From Zoogloeaceae bacterium G21618-S1 (GTDB taxonomy: Bacteria > Pseudomonadota > Gammaproteobacteria > Burkholderiales > Rhodocyclaceae), in NCBI GenBank assembly GCA_027214125.1, contig JAPWHF010000002.1, positions 1-64,000 of the forward strand: a DNA stretch of 64,000 bases. Reading direction: 5' to 3'. Shown piece by piece: positions 17,612 through 25,838 of the stretch (position 1 is its first letter; every line of letters begins with the position of its first letter). Made by a program: the position numbers and the translations under genes. The notes below the pieces were generated by a model. It ran no database searches and was not told where the DNA came from. It saw nothing but the letters and a program-made list of their open reading frames with translations.

Positions 17612-17629
17612 GAGCGGCGACCGGCGTGT
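17593..17629. terminator. hairpin between convergent DUF1841 and cytochrome c genes
   Basis: ACACGCCGG-CC-TCGCC-loop-GGCGA-CCGGCGTGT: a 9 bp outer and 5 bp inner stem around a 7-base loop, spanning the DUF1841 stop and the convergent gap. There is no U tract. Probably a shared termination or transcript-stabilising hairpin. Confidence 0.55.
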
Positions 17630-17644
17630 CGATCAGGGCAGGGT

Positions 17645-17971
17645 TCAGCGTTTGACCGAGAGCCCCGACTGCGCAGCAAAGTACGCCGCAAGATCTGCCA
17701 TATCGGCCTTGCTCAGACTCTCGACCTGCGCCGACATGATCGGGTTCTTGCGATATCCGGCTTTGTAATCGAGCAGCGCGCGATAGAGATAATCGCCGTG
17801 CTGCCCGCCCAGGTTCGGGAAGTCCGGCGACACGCTCTGTCCGGTCTGGCCATGGCAAGCCGCGCAAACGGCTGACTTTTCCTTGCCGGCGGCCACATCC
17901 CCGGCCAACGCCGACATTGGCATGATGAAGGCCGCCAGACAGCCTGCGATCAGCAATCGTTTGGTCTTCAT
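17645..17971 (-). CDS. monoheme cytochrome c (c553/c4-like), exported
   Basis: 108 residues. The signal peptide MKTKRLLIAGCLAAFIMPMSALA is followed by one class I cytochrome c fold with CAACH (Cys36, Cys39, His40), FPNLGGQHGDYLYRAL and the distal methionine in NPIMSAQVESLS. This is the short c553/half-c4 type that shuttles electrons in the periplasm. Its start overlaps the stop of the sister cytochrome at 17968-18288 by four bases, so the two are translated as a pair and may work together. The partner oxidase or reductase is not in view. Confidence 0.9.
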   Translation of the reverse strand: MKTKRLLIAGCLAAFIMPMSALAGDVAAGKEKSAVCAACHGQTGQSVSPDFPNLGGQHGDYLYRALLDYKAGYRKNPIMSAQVESLSKADMADLAAYFAAQSGLSVKR

Positions 17972-18288
17972 TTTGCCCCTCCGTAATACGCTGCCAGATC
18001 GGCCATGTCCTGCTCACTCAGACTGGCCGCGATGGCCTGCATGGACGGATGACTCCGATCCCCGCGCTGATAGGCCTGAAGCGCCTGAACTATGTAGGCC
18101 GGATGCTGGCCGCCCAGTTTGGGCACGTGGTACACCGAGGGAAATGCTGTCCGGTATCCGGGGATTCCGTGACATCCGACGCACATGGATATTTTGTCTT
18201 TTGCAGCGTCGGCGTTACCTTCTACAGCCCATGCGGGGACACAGGCAGCGACCATGGCAGTCGCAATAATGAGACGTCGTCCCTTCAT
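17968..18288 (-). CDS. monoheme cytochrome c (c553/c4-like), exported
   Basis: 106 residues. Signal peptide MKGRRLIIATAMVAACVPAWA, heme motif CVGCH (Cys36-His40), then VPKLGGQHPAYIVQAL and SHPSMQAIAASLSEQDM with the likely distal methionine. First gene of a two-cytochrome operon. The pair resembles a dihaem cytochrome c4 split into two proteins (inference). The ribosome-binding site AGGAG precedes the start on the minus strand. Confidence 0.9.
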   Translation of the reverse strand: MKGRRLIIATAMVAACVPAWAVEGNADAAKDKISMCVGCHGIPGYRTAFPSVYHVPKLGGQHPAYIVQALQAYQRGDRSHPSMQAIAASLSEQDMADLAAYYGGAK

Positions 18289-18441
18289 GGAGACTCCTCT
18301 GTTGGGTTGGGGGTGTGCGGAAACGACGGACTGATTCTACGGGCAGGCTTCCGCCCGATGCAAACCATTCTCGTTTCGCTGCGGCGCACAAAAACCCGCG
18401 AAAAATCAGAACCTTCCGCAATCACCCCGACAACACTGAGA

Positions 18442-18470
18442 TCGCCGCGCCCAGGACAGGCGCGCGGCGA
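18442..18470 (-). terminator. hairpin downstream of the GDSL esterase gene
   Basis: TCGCCGCGC and GCGCGGCGA form a perfect 9 bp stem around an 11-base loop, 10 bases past the esterase stop on the minus strand. No clear U run, so an imperfect intrinsic terminator. Confidence 0.5.
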
Positions 18471-18479
18471 CACCACGGC

Positions 18480-19412
18480 TCAGGCGCTTTGGCGCCCGCG
18501 CATCCAGCCCAGCATGCCCAACACCCCGAACACCAACCACGCCGTCGACGGTTCGGGCACCGATCGCGCAAAGGCCAGGCCCAGCGCAGCGTGGGCGGTC
18601 GTCGTCGGATGCACGCCGTCCCAGAACAAGGTCGTCATTTGCTCCGTCGGCGAGGTCAGACACGCGAGACTGTCGATACACGCGCCGGTGACATTCGTCA
18701 TGCCAAAGTCCCCTGGCCGCGCCAGCACCTCGGAGAAGAAGTTGAAGGTATCGAACTGGATGAAGCTGGCGTCAGGCAAGGCCAGCCCCAGGCTCATGAC
18801 CTCGGCGTCAAGCAGCGCGTTGAACGCCAGGGACGCCCCGGTCATGGTGCCGGCCAGCGCCGTGCCGAGGAACTCCGGCGTACGGCCAAGATCCGGCATG
18901 TTCGGCACAAAGAAACTGCGTGCCCCCAAGCCATACAAGCCCGAAATCACTGACCCGATATTCGCCGCCGACATGGCCGGTGTCATGGTCGGCTCAAAGA
19001 AATCGTTCGGCCCGCCCCACACCATATACAGCGCGTTGGCGTCCGCCGCTGCGCCGCCAAGACTCGCCGCAAACATGCCCACCTGAGCGCCCATGCCGGT
19101 GCCGTTCAGGCCGAGGCTCCACAGATAGCTGTCATTGCCGACAAGATCGACGCCCGTCTTGGCGCCGCCGTGGGCGAAGTCCTGCAAGCCAACTCCCAGC
19201 GAGGCGGCCATGTACTCCGCCGCGACCGGGCCATTGCTGAACCGACCGCCCACATACGGTGGAGGTGGAAGCGCACCGCCGGTCAACGCCGATACATTGC
19301 CGTTGTCCGAGAGGCTGTCGCCAATCACCACCAGCGACGACCACCCGGCGTTCGCCATGGTGCAAGCTGCCGACAACACCAGCGCCGCGCCAACGTGACG
19401 AATTTCGATCAT
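18480..19412 (-). CDS. GDSL-family lipase/esterase with PEP-CTERM sorting signal
   Basis: 310 residues from the ATG at 19412, which follows a strong AAGGAGA ribosome-binding site; the open frame upstream is ignored. A signal peptide (EIRHVGAALVLSAACTMANA) precedes the SGNH hydrolase fold: block I VVIGDSLSDNGN with nucleophile Ser33, NGPVAAEY, VWGGPNDFF and the catalytic Asp/His block WDGVHPTTTAH. The C-terminus VPEPSTAWLVFGVLGMLGW plus RGR is a PEP-CTERM signal, recognised by an exosortase that anchors or releases proteins with exopolysaccharide. The genome should therefore encode EpsH-type exosortase. Role: secreted or surface esterase, substrate unknown. Confidence 0.9.
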   Translation of the reverse strand: MIEIRHVGAALVLSAACTMANAGWSSLVVIGDSLSDNGNVSALTGGALPPPPYVGGRFSNGPVAAEYMAASLGVGLQDFAHGGAKTGVDLVGNDSYLWSLGLNGTGMGAQVGMFAASLGGAAADANALYMVWGGPNDFFEPTMTPAMSAANIGSVISGLYGLGARSFFVPNMPDLGRTPEFLGTALAGTMTGASLAFNALLDAEVMSLGLALPDASFIQFDTFNFFSEVLARPGDFGMTNVTGACIDSLACLTSPTEQMTTLFWDGVHPTTTAHAALGLAFARSVPEPSTAWLVFGVLGMLGWMRGRQSA

Positions 19413-19522
19413 AAAATGTCTCCTTGTCGTTATTTTTTGATGAGCGCACCGGCGGCCCCCGCGGTGCCAGCACATGAGCAACTTAGTCTTCAGCGAGCAA
19501 ATAATCAAACACTCGTTCGATT

Positions 19523-19551
19523 CTGACAAGCTCTGGTGCGGCGCATATAAT
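19523..19551 (+). promoter_or_regulatory. sigma-70 promoter of the MoxR operon
   Basis: CTGACA (19523-19528), 17-base spacer, TATAAT (19546-19551), located 37 bases before the MoxR ATG. Near-consensus and the only strong promoter seen ahead of the MoxR-small protein-TIR-VWA gene cluster. Confidence 0.7.
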
Positions 19552-19587
19552 CAGCGCTTCGACGATCCCCAACCGGCAGGACACGCC

Positions 19588-20430
19588 ATGCGATTTGAAG
19601 GCAGCGACAGCTATGTCGCCACAGACGACCTGAAACTGGCAGTGAACGCGGCCATCACGCTGCAGCGCCCGCTCCTCATCAAGGGCGAACCCGGCACCGG
19701 CAAGACCATGCTGGCCGAGGAAGTCGCCGCCGCGCTCGGCCTGCCCTTGCTGCAATGGCACATCAAATCGACCACCAAGGCACAGCACGGTCTGTACGAA
19801 TACGACGCCGTCTCACGTCTGCGCGATTCGCAACTGGGCGACGACAAGGTCAAGGACATCGCCAACTACATCGTCAAGGGCGTGCTGTGGCAGGCTTTTG
19901 AGCAGAACACCCCCTGCGTGGTGCTGATCGACGAGATCGACAAGGCCGACATCGAGTTCCCCAACGATCTGCTGCGTGAGCTCGACCGCATGGAATTCCA
20001 TGTCTATGAAACACGGCAGACCATCGCCGCCAAGCGCCGCCCGATTGTCGTCATCACCTCCAACAACGAAAAAGAGCTGCCCGACGCCTTCTTGCGTCGC
20101 TGCTTCTTTCACTACATCCAGTTTCCCGACGCCGACACCATGCAGCGCATCGTCGATGTCCACTACCCCAGCATCAAACCGGCGCTGCTCAAGGAAGCCA
20201 TGGAGGTGTTCTTCGGCCTGCGCAGCATTCCCGGCCTCAAGAAAAAGCCCTCCACCTCCGAGCTGATCGACTGGCTCAAACTGCTGATGGCCGAAGACCT
20301 GCCGCCCGAAGCGCTGCATAGCCGTGACGACCAGACCGTGCTGCCGCCGCTACATGGCGCGCTGCTCAAGAACGAGCAAGACGTCCACCTCTTCGAACGC
20401 CTCGCCTACATGGCAAAGCGCAATCGCTAA
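19588..20430 (+). CDS. MoxR-family AAA+ ATPase
   Basis: 280 residues from ATG 19588, placed just behind a near-consensus promoter. MoxR ATPases act with VWA-domain partners as chaperones for metal insertion or complex assembly. Walker A GEPGTGKT, Walker B VVLIDEIDKAD, sensor 1 ITSNNEKELP and the arginine finger region DAFLRRCFFHYIQFPD are present. The cognate VWA protein is encoded at 22734-23915, separated from this gene by a small membrane protein and a TIR protein on the same strand. The client of this system is unknown. Confidence 0.92.
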   Translation: MRFEGSDSYVATDDLKLAVNAAITLQRPLLIKGEPGTGKTMLAEEVAAALGLPLLQWHIKSTTKAQHGLYEYDAVSRLRDSQLGDDKVKDIANYIVKGVLWQAFEQNTPCVVLIDEIDKADIEFPNDLLRELDRMEFHVYETRQTIAAKRRPIVVITSNNEKELPDAFLRRCFFHYIQFPDADTMQRIVDVHYPSIKPALLKEAMEVFFGLRSIPGLKKKPSTSELIDWLKLLMAEDLPPEALHSRDDQTVLPPLHGALLKNEQDVHLFERLAYMAKRNR

Positions 20431-20464
20431 GCCCACCCATTTCCGTGCACCATCGAGACACCGC

Positions 20465-20698
20465 ATGAAAGTCATCCTCTTCGCGATCGGCACCGCCGTG
20501 ATGCCCATCCTCATGGTCTTCGGCTTCAGCATCTATGTCGCCGCCAGCCAGCCCTCCCCACCTCCGCTCGTCATGTCTGGCAGTGCCGGCATGATGCTCG
20601 GGCTGGTCACGCTCGCCGGCTTCCTCCTGTGCATTGCAGGCCTGCACCGCGCGTTCATGGCGCGCCAGCGCGCCCGCCTCGAGGCCACCGAAGACTAA
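20465..20698 (+). CDS. small two-helix membrane protein, unknown function
   Basis: 77 residues. Two hydrophobic segments: VILFAIGTAVMPILMVFGF and GMMLGLVTLAGFLLCIAGL, followed by a basic end (RAFMARQRARLE) that suggests a cytoplasmic C-terminus. It lies 34 bases after the MoxR gene and 49 bases before the TIR gene, so it is likely co-transcribed. I recognise no family. Good coding bias and placement support it as real. Confidence 0.65.
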   Translation: MKVILFAIGTAVMPILMVFGFSIYVAASQPSPPPLVMSGSAGMMLGLVTLAGFLLCIAGLHRAFMARQRARLEATED

Positions 20699-20747
20699 TC
20701 GCCGCCACACCGGCAGCGCGCCACTGCTATGCTTGCAGTACGAAGGC

Positions 20748-22673
20748 ATGAGGGCTGCGAGTGTGGATGGCATCTTCATAAGCTATCGTCGGGATGATTC
20801 GGCCGGTTATGCCGGCCGCCTCTATGATCGCCTGGCGGGCCACTTTGGCCCGGGCCGGGTGTTCATGGACGTGGAAGGTATCGAGCCGGGGACAGACTTC
20901 GTCGACGCCATCGAAAACGCCGTCGCGTCCTGCCGCGTCCTGATTGTCCTGATCGGCGACGAATGGCTATCAACCACCGACGCCAGCGGCCGCCGCCGGC
21001 TCGACGACCCACACGACTTCATCCGCCTCGAAACCCGCGCCGCGCTGGCGCGCGACATCCGTGTCGTGCCGGTGTTGCTCGATCGCGCACCGATGCCGGC
21101 CTACGAGGCACTACCCGAAGATCTCCGCCCCCTGGTGCGCCGGCAGGCGGTAGAACTCAATCACAAGCAGTGGGAAGCGACCTCCGGCGAACTCATCCGC
21201 ACGCTCGAAAAAATTCTCGACGCAAGCGATGCACCCACACCCGCCCCTTCGCCAGAACCAGAACCCGCCGCTGCCCCCCCCATCGTCCCTGCAGCCGCCG
21301 CTGCGCCCACGTCGACGACCCGGCATTGGGGGCTTTGGGGCGCCCTCGCCACCCTGATCATCACGGCAGCGGGCGCGTGGTTCTGGCTCAATCGCGACAC
21401 ACCTCAAGCCCCACCGGTCACGCTGCCCCCTGCTGCCGAAACCCCTGCACCCAAAGCACATCTGATCGCCGAGCACAAAGCGGCCCAGTTTGAAGCAACC
21501 CGGCTCGGCGACACCGCCACACTTGAGCTCAAGCTTCGCAACACCGGTCAAGCGCCCGCCGCGCTGAAGAGCACACTGACCGACAACGCACACGGCAGCT
21601 TCCGGATCATCGTCGACACCTGCGGCGACTCGCTGCGCGCCGGCGGCGGCTGCAGCTACACCCTGGCCTTCTCACCCGTCGAAGCCGGAAAATATGCGGC
21701 GGCGCTGCATGTCAGCCAACTCGAGGGTGAGCCGCTGCAATGGCAACTGTCCGGCGAAGCCGAAGCCGCAGCACCACCAGCCCCGCTGCCCACCCCCGTG
21801 GTCAAACCGACACCCACGCCGCCACCCGCACCCAAACCGGCCCCCGCGGCACCGCGCATCCTCAGTCTCGACGCCCGCGCCGAAACCGATGGCGCCACTA
21901 TCTGCTATCGGGTCGAAAACAGTACACAACTGACGCTCACCCCCCGCCCAGGCACGCTGCCCGCGACGGCCCGCAACTGCGTCAAGGTGCCGCTATCGGC
22001 GCCCGCCACGCTGACACTCACCGCGACCGGACCAGGCGGCAGCACGCGTCAGAACGTCCTCGCGTCGCCACAAAAGCCGCCGGCGCCCGTCGCGTCCGGC
22101 CACCCTCAGCCTGGGGAGACCTGGATCTACCGCACCCGCGGCAAATGGCCAACCAGCCCGGCACGCACGCTTCAATTCACCACCGACCGGGTAGACGGCA
22201 GCACCGTGTACGAAAACATGAGCGTCCTCGCGCCCAAGCCCGCCCGCGCGGTGCTTCGACGCTCGCCCGGCACGCAGGCGACGATGGTCGACTGGGGCGA
22301 CATCGGCTGGGAGTTCAGCCCCTGGATGGCCGCGTTCGACCCACCCACCAATTCCGGACGCTGGCGTGGCATCAGCACGCCAACGCTCGAAGGCCGCTGG
22401 GGTGACTGGAACACCGTGGCAAACGTTGATGGCCGCGAGCGCGTACGCGTGCCTGCCGGCAACTTCGATACCGTTCGTATTGAAGTCTGGAGCACCCGCT
22501 TGGCCACCGGCGGCTCCGCCATGCGCGACGTCGAACCGACCACGGTTCACTTCGATGTGTGGTATGCACCAGAAGCAAAGCGCTATGTAAAAATGGTGCG
22601 GTCCATCAAGGCACCGAGTAATGTCGAAATTGAAAAAGACGTCTTCGAGCTGACCGAAATCCGCAGACCTTGA
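20748..22673 (+). CDS. TIR-domain membrane protein with Ig-like extracytoplasmic part
   Basis: 641 residues from ATG 20748 (GAAGG just upstream). Residues 7-135 form a TIR domain of the bacterial TIR_2 type: GIFISYRRDDS, VFMDVEGIEPG, VLIVLIGDEWL, then RRLDDPHDFIRLETRAAL. Glu95 there aligns with the catalytic glutamate of NAD-cleaving TIR domains (alignment by eye). A proline/alanine linker leads to one membrane helix near 193-214 (LWGALATLIITAAGAWFWL). Outside are a beta-sandwich region with GGGCSYTLAFSPVEAGKYAA, resembling choice-of-anchor or ASH/Ig-like domains, a proline-rich spacer, a second Ig-like segment and a C-terminal domain (GETWIYRTRGKWP ... VRVPAGNFDTVRIEVW) resembling DUF3108-like folds. 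It sits between the MoxR and VWA genes. Function unknown; signalling or cell-suicide defence are possibilities. Confidence 0.8.
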   Translation: MRAASVDGIFISYRRDDSAGYAGRLYDRLAGHFGPGRVFMDVEGIEPGTDFVDAIENAVASCRVLIVLIGDEWLSTTDASGRRRLDDPHDFIRLETRAALARDIRVVPVLLDRAPMPAYEALPEDLRPLVRRQAVELNHKQWEATSGELIRTLEKILDASDAPTPAPSPEPEPAAAPPIVPAAAAAPTSTTRHWGLWGALATLIITAAGAWFWLNRDTPQAPPVTLPPAAETPAPKAHLIAEHKAAQFEATRLGDTATLELKLRNTGQAPAALKSTLTDNAHGSFRIIVDTCGDSLRAGGGCSYTLAFSPVEAGKYAAALHVSQLEGEPLQWQLSGEAEAAAPPAPLPTPVVKPTPTPPPAPKPAPAAPRILSLDARAETDGATICYRVENSTQLTLTPRPGTLPATARNCVKVPLSAPATLTLTATGPGGSTRQNVLASPQKPPAPVASGHPQPGETWIYRTRGKWPTSPARTLQFTTDRVDGSTVYENMSVLAPKPARAVLRRSPGTQATMVDWGDIGWEFSPWMAAFDPPTNSGRWRGISTPTLEGRWGDWNTVANVDGRERVRVPAGNFDTVRIEVWSTRLATGGSAMRDVEPTTVHFDVWYAPEAKRYVKMVRSIKAPSNVEIEKDVFELTEIRRP

Positions 22674-22733
22674 GCGCTCGACAGCCAAGGCTGCGCACGG
22701 CATCATGACGCGTCAAACCGCTGGAACCACGCC

Positions 22734-23915
22734 GTGTTGATCCCGTTTTTCCTCCATCTTCGCCAGCACAAACTACCCGTCTCCACCAAGGAGTTCCTGA
22801 CCTTGCTGGAAGGGCTGGAGCAGCGCGTGTGCGGCCACTCAATCGACGACTTCTATGTGTTCTCGCGCACCTGCCTGGTCAAGGACGAGAGCCACTATGA
22901 CCGCTTCGACAAGGCCTTCGGTAGCTATTTTTCGGGGGTGACTGAAATCCCCGGCCTCAACGTCGATCTGCCCGAAGACTGGCTCAAGGCGCTGGCGACC
23001 AAGCATCTGAGCGCCGCGGAAAAGTCAGCCCTCGAAAAGCTCGGCTGGGACAGCCTGATGGACGAGTTCCGCAAGCGACTTGAAGAGCAAAAGGGACGCC
23101 ACCAGGGTGGGAGCAAATGGGTGGGCACTGGCGGCACTTCGCCTTTTGGCAATAACGGTTACCACCCGGAAGGCATTCGCGTCGGGGGCGACTCCGCCGG
23201 CAACCGCACGGCAGTGAAGGTGTGGGAGAAACGCGAGTTTCGCAATCTGGACGACAGCATCGAGATCGGCACCCGCAACATCAAGGTCGCACTGCGCCGC
23301 TTGCGTCGCTTCGCGCGCGAAGGCGCGGTCGAGGAGCTGGACCTCGACAAAACCATCTCCGCCACCGCCCGAAACGCGGGCTGGCTGGATCTGCACATGC
23401 GGCCCGAGCGCCACAACGCGGTCAAGGTGCTGATGTTTTTCGACGTGGGCGGATCGATGGACGATCACATCAAGGTCTGCGAAGAGCTCTTCTCGGCCAG
23501 CCGCACCGAGTTCAAACACCTCGAATATTTCTACTTCCACAACTGCGTGTACGACTATGTATGGCGCGACGGCCACCGCCGGCACTCGGAGCGCACGCCG
23601 ACCATGGACGTGATCCACACCTACGGGCCGGATTACAAACTGATCTTTGTCGGCGATGCGACCATGAGCCCGTATGAAATCGTCCAGCCCGGCGGCGCCA
23701 TCGAGTACATGAACGAGGAGCCCGGTGCGGACTGGCTGCGCCGCCTGCTCGAAACCTACCCCTCGGCGGCCTGGCTCAACCCCGAGCCCGAGCGGCTGTG
23801 GGAGTACCGCCAGTCGATCCGGATCATTCGCGACATTGTCGGCGAAGAGCGCATGTATCCGCTAACACTCGACGGACTCAGCCGCGCCATCAGCGCGCTA
23901 TCAAAAAAGCGCTGA
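22734..23915 (+). CDS. VWA-domain protein, CoxE-like partner of MoxR
   Basis: 393 residues, GTG start. The N-terminal region LIPFFLHLRQHKLPVSTKEF is typical of CoxE-type proteins that work with MoxR ATPases. The VWA domain begins at VKVLMFFDVGGSMDDHIKV; the metal-site motif is D-V-G-G-S from Asp237 rather than the usual DxSxS. It continues with YFYFHNCVYDYVW and LIFVGDATMSPYEI. It is the probable partner of the ATPase at 19588-20430, from which two inserted genes separate it. Confidence 0.88.
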   Translation: MLIPFFLHLRQHKLPVSTKEFLTLLEGLEQRVCGHSIDDFYVFSRTCLVKDESHYDRFDKAFGSYFSGVTEIPGLNVDLPEDWLKALATKHLSAAEKSALEKLGWDSLMDEFRKRLEEQKGRHQGGSKWVGTGGTSPFGNNGYHPEGIRVGGDSAGNRTAVKVWEKREFRNLDDSIEIGTRNIKVALRRLRRFAREGAVEELDLDKTISATARNAGWLDLHMRPERHNAVKVLMFFDVGGSMDDHIKVCEELFSASRTEFKHLEYFYFHNCVYDYVWRDGHRRHSERTPTMDVIHTYGPDYKLIFVGDATMSPYEIVQPGGAIEYMNEEPGADWLRRLLETYPSAAWLNPEPERLWEYRQSIRIIRDIVGEERMYPLTLDGLSRAISALSKKR

Positions 23916-23969
23916 CGCCGCCACGCCGCCGCTTTCACCAAGTTGCCCCGTAGGTCGGCCGAAAACGCT

Positions 23970-25751
23970 CTACCGCCCCAGCCAGCCATGCCGCAAGCGA
24001 CGCACGGGCGTCGTTGAGCGCTCTAGCAGCGCGAGACGCGTGGTGCAGTCGCCACTGTCGAGCGTGGCATCAAAACACATCAATTCATCACGACGGAAGG
24101 CGTGGATCCGCACCGTGCTGCCGGCGGCGCGGCGCGCCAACATCGGCACCAGCGTCTCCGCGGTGACTTTCAGGTCGTCGATGGCGATCAGGGTATCGCC
24201 GGCAGACAACCCGGCCCGATGCGCGGCCGAGCCTTCGTGCACCACCGAGAGCACCGCCGGCCCCGACGTAGCGCCAAGGCGCGCGCCGAGCGAGGCGGTA
24301 TCGGCCACATCGATCTGCAGCTGCACACCGAATTTCTTCAGCCAGCGCGCCAGCGGCATATCCTCGGCCGCACTGACCGCTTTGCGCAACCAACGGGCGA
24401 TCGTCGAGCCAGCAATGTCCTTGACAATCGAAAACACCATCTCTTCCGTGACGCCGATATCGCTTTGTCCATGCGCTTGCCACAAGGCCCGCATCACATC
24501 ATCCAGACTTTGCGCACCCTCGCTATGCAGCCGAATCTGCAGATCCAGCGCCAGGGCAATCAGCGCGCCCTTGCTGTAGTAGCTGACGATCGCGTTAGCC
24601 GCGTTCTCATCCTGCCGGTAATACTTGGTCCAGGCGTCGAAGGAGGACTCGGCCACACTCTGTTTGAGCCGCCCGGCGCCACGTTGCACCTGACTGACTG
24701 TTTTACCCAGCAGACTGAGGTAGTCCTCAACCGCCAGCACACCGCTGCGCACCAGGGCCAGATCATCGTAGTAAGACGTGAAACCTTCAAACAACCACAG
24801 CAAGGGCGTGTGGGTTTCGCGCGACAAGTCGTAGGGGATGAAGGCTGCGGGCCGGATGCGTTTGACGTTCCAGCTATGGAAATACTCATGGCTGCACAGC
24901 CCCAGAAAGCGCTGGTAGCCCTCGGTCTGTTTGCCCATGCCGTGAAACGGCAGGTCGTCGCGACGGGTCAGCAAGGCGGTGGACGCGCGATGCTCCAGCC
25001 CGCCATAGCCATCACCGACCACCATGGTCAGAAACACGTAGCGTGACATGGGCGGAGGCCCGCCAAACAGATCGATCTGCCACTGGCAGATCTGTGTCAG
25101 ATCCTCGCATAGCCGCGCCAGATCGCAATCGTGCCGGCCGGTCAGCACGATCTCGTGCACCGCCCCACCGGCCTCGAAGCTCGCCAGCGTAAAGTCGCCC
25201 ATCTCGACCGGGTGGTCGATCAACTCGTCGTAGTTGTCGGCTTCATACCAGCCAAAACCATGCCGGTGCGCGGCGCCGTCGACATCCACAGCCTCGCGCA
25301 TGGCTGTAGCAACGCGCCAGTGCCCAACCGCATCGGCCGGTGGCGGCAGAATGTCGACCTGGCAGGGCAGATCCGTCTGCCCCTCAACGGCCAGAAAGAC
25401 ACTGGTGCCGTTGAAGAAGCCATGCGTCTGATCGAGATGGGCCGTGCGTACCGACAAGTCCCACGCGTACACGGTATAGACAAGCCGCAACATCGCGCCG
25501 TCCGCCACCGGCGCGGCCCGCCAGGTGTGTTTGTCGAGCTTTTCCAGTCCAACCGGCTTGCCCTCCGATTCGGCCGACATGCTGACGATGTTTCGCGCAA
25601 AATCGCGAATCATGTAGCTACCGGGAATCCAGGCGGGCAAGGACAGACATTGCCCCGCCGGCGCGGGCGCACTGATCTCGCAACTCACGGAAAACAGATG
25701 GCCCGCAAGATCGATGGGCTGAATGGAATAGCGAATCGGAGCAGCAGTCAT
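23970..25751 (-). CDS. M61-family metallopeptidase with PDZ domain
   Basis: 593 residues, glycyl aminopeptidase-like. The N-terminal beta domain starts IRYSIQPIDLAGHLFSV. The gluzincin active site is His288-Glu-Tyr-Phe-His292 in CSHEYFHSWNVKRIRP, with the downstream glutamate in LLWLFEGFTSYYDDL. A PDZ domain near residues 500-570 contains VVHEGSAAHRAGLSAGDTLIAIDD. There is no signal peptide, so it is probably cytoplasmic. The family removes N-terminal Gly/Ala from peptides. It sits downstream of ftsH on the same strand, beyond a clear terminator. Confidence 0.92.
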   Translation of the reverse strand: MTAAPIRYSIQPIDLAGHLFSVSCEISAPAPAGQCLSLPAWIPGSYMIRDFARNIVSMSAESEGKPVGLEKLDKHTWRAAPVADGAMLRLVYTVYAWDLSVRTAHLDQTHGFFNGTSVFLAVEGQTDLPCQVDILPPPADAVGHWRVATAMREAVDVDGAAHRHGFGWYEADNYDELIDHPVEMGDFTLASFEAGGAVHEIVLTGRHDCDLARLCEDLTQICQWQIDLFGGPPPMSRYVFLTMVVGDGYGGLEHRASTALLTRRDDLPFHGMGKQTEGYQRFLGLCSHEYFHSWNVKRIRPAAFIPYDLSRETHTPLLWLFEGFTSYYDDLALVRSGVLAVEDYLSLLGKTVSQVQRGAGRLKQSVAESSFDAWTKYYRQDENAANAIVSYYSKGALIALALDLQIRLHSEGAQSLDDVMRALWQAHGQSDIGVTEEMVFSIVKDIAGSTIARWLRKAVSAAEDMPLARWLKKFGVQLQIDVADTASLGARLGATSGPAVLSVVHEGSAAHRAGLSAGDTLIAIDDLKVTAETLVPMLARRAAGSTVRIHAFRRDELMCFDATLDSGDCTTRLALLERSTTPVRRLRHGWLGR

Positions 25752-25793
25752 GCGTCAGTCCTGAGGGTCGTGCGAAAAATCGGCGAGAAATGG

Positions 25794-25820
25794 AAAAATG
25801 GCCGGCAAAGGCCGGCCATT
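25794..25820 (-). terminator. rho-independent terminator of rlmE-ftsH
   Basis: On the minus strand AATGGCCGGC-CTTT-GCCGGCCATT is followed by a run of T, 19 bases after the ftsH stop. A 10 bp perfect stem with a tetraloop; strong terminator. Confidence 0.85.
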
Positions 25821-25838
25821 CGAATCAAACAACAGCGA

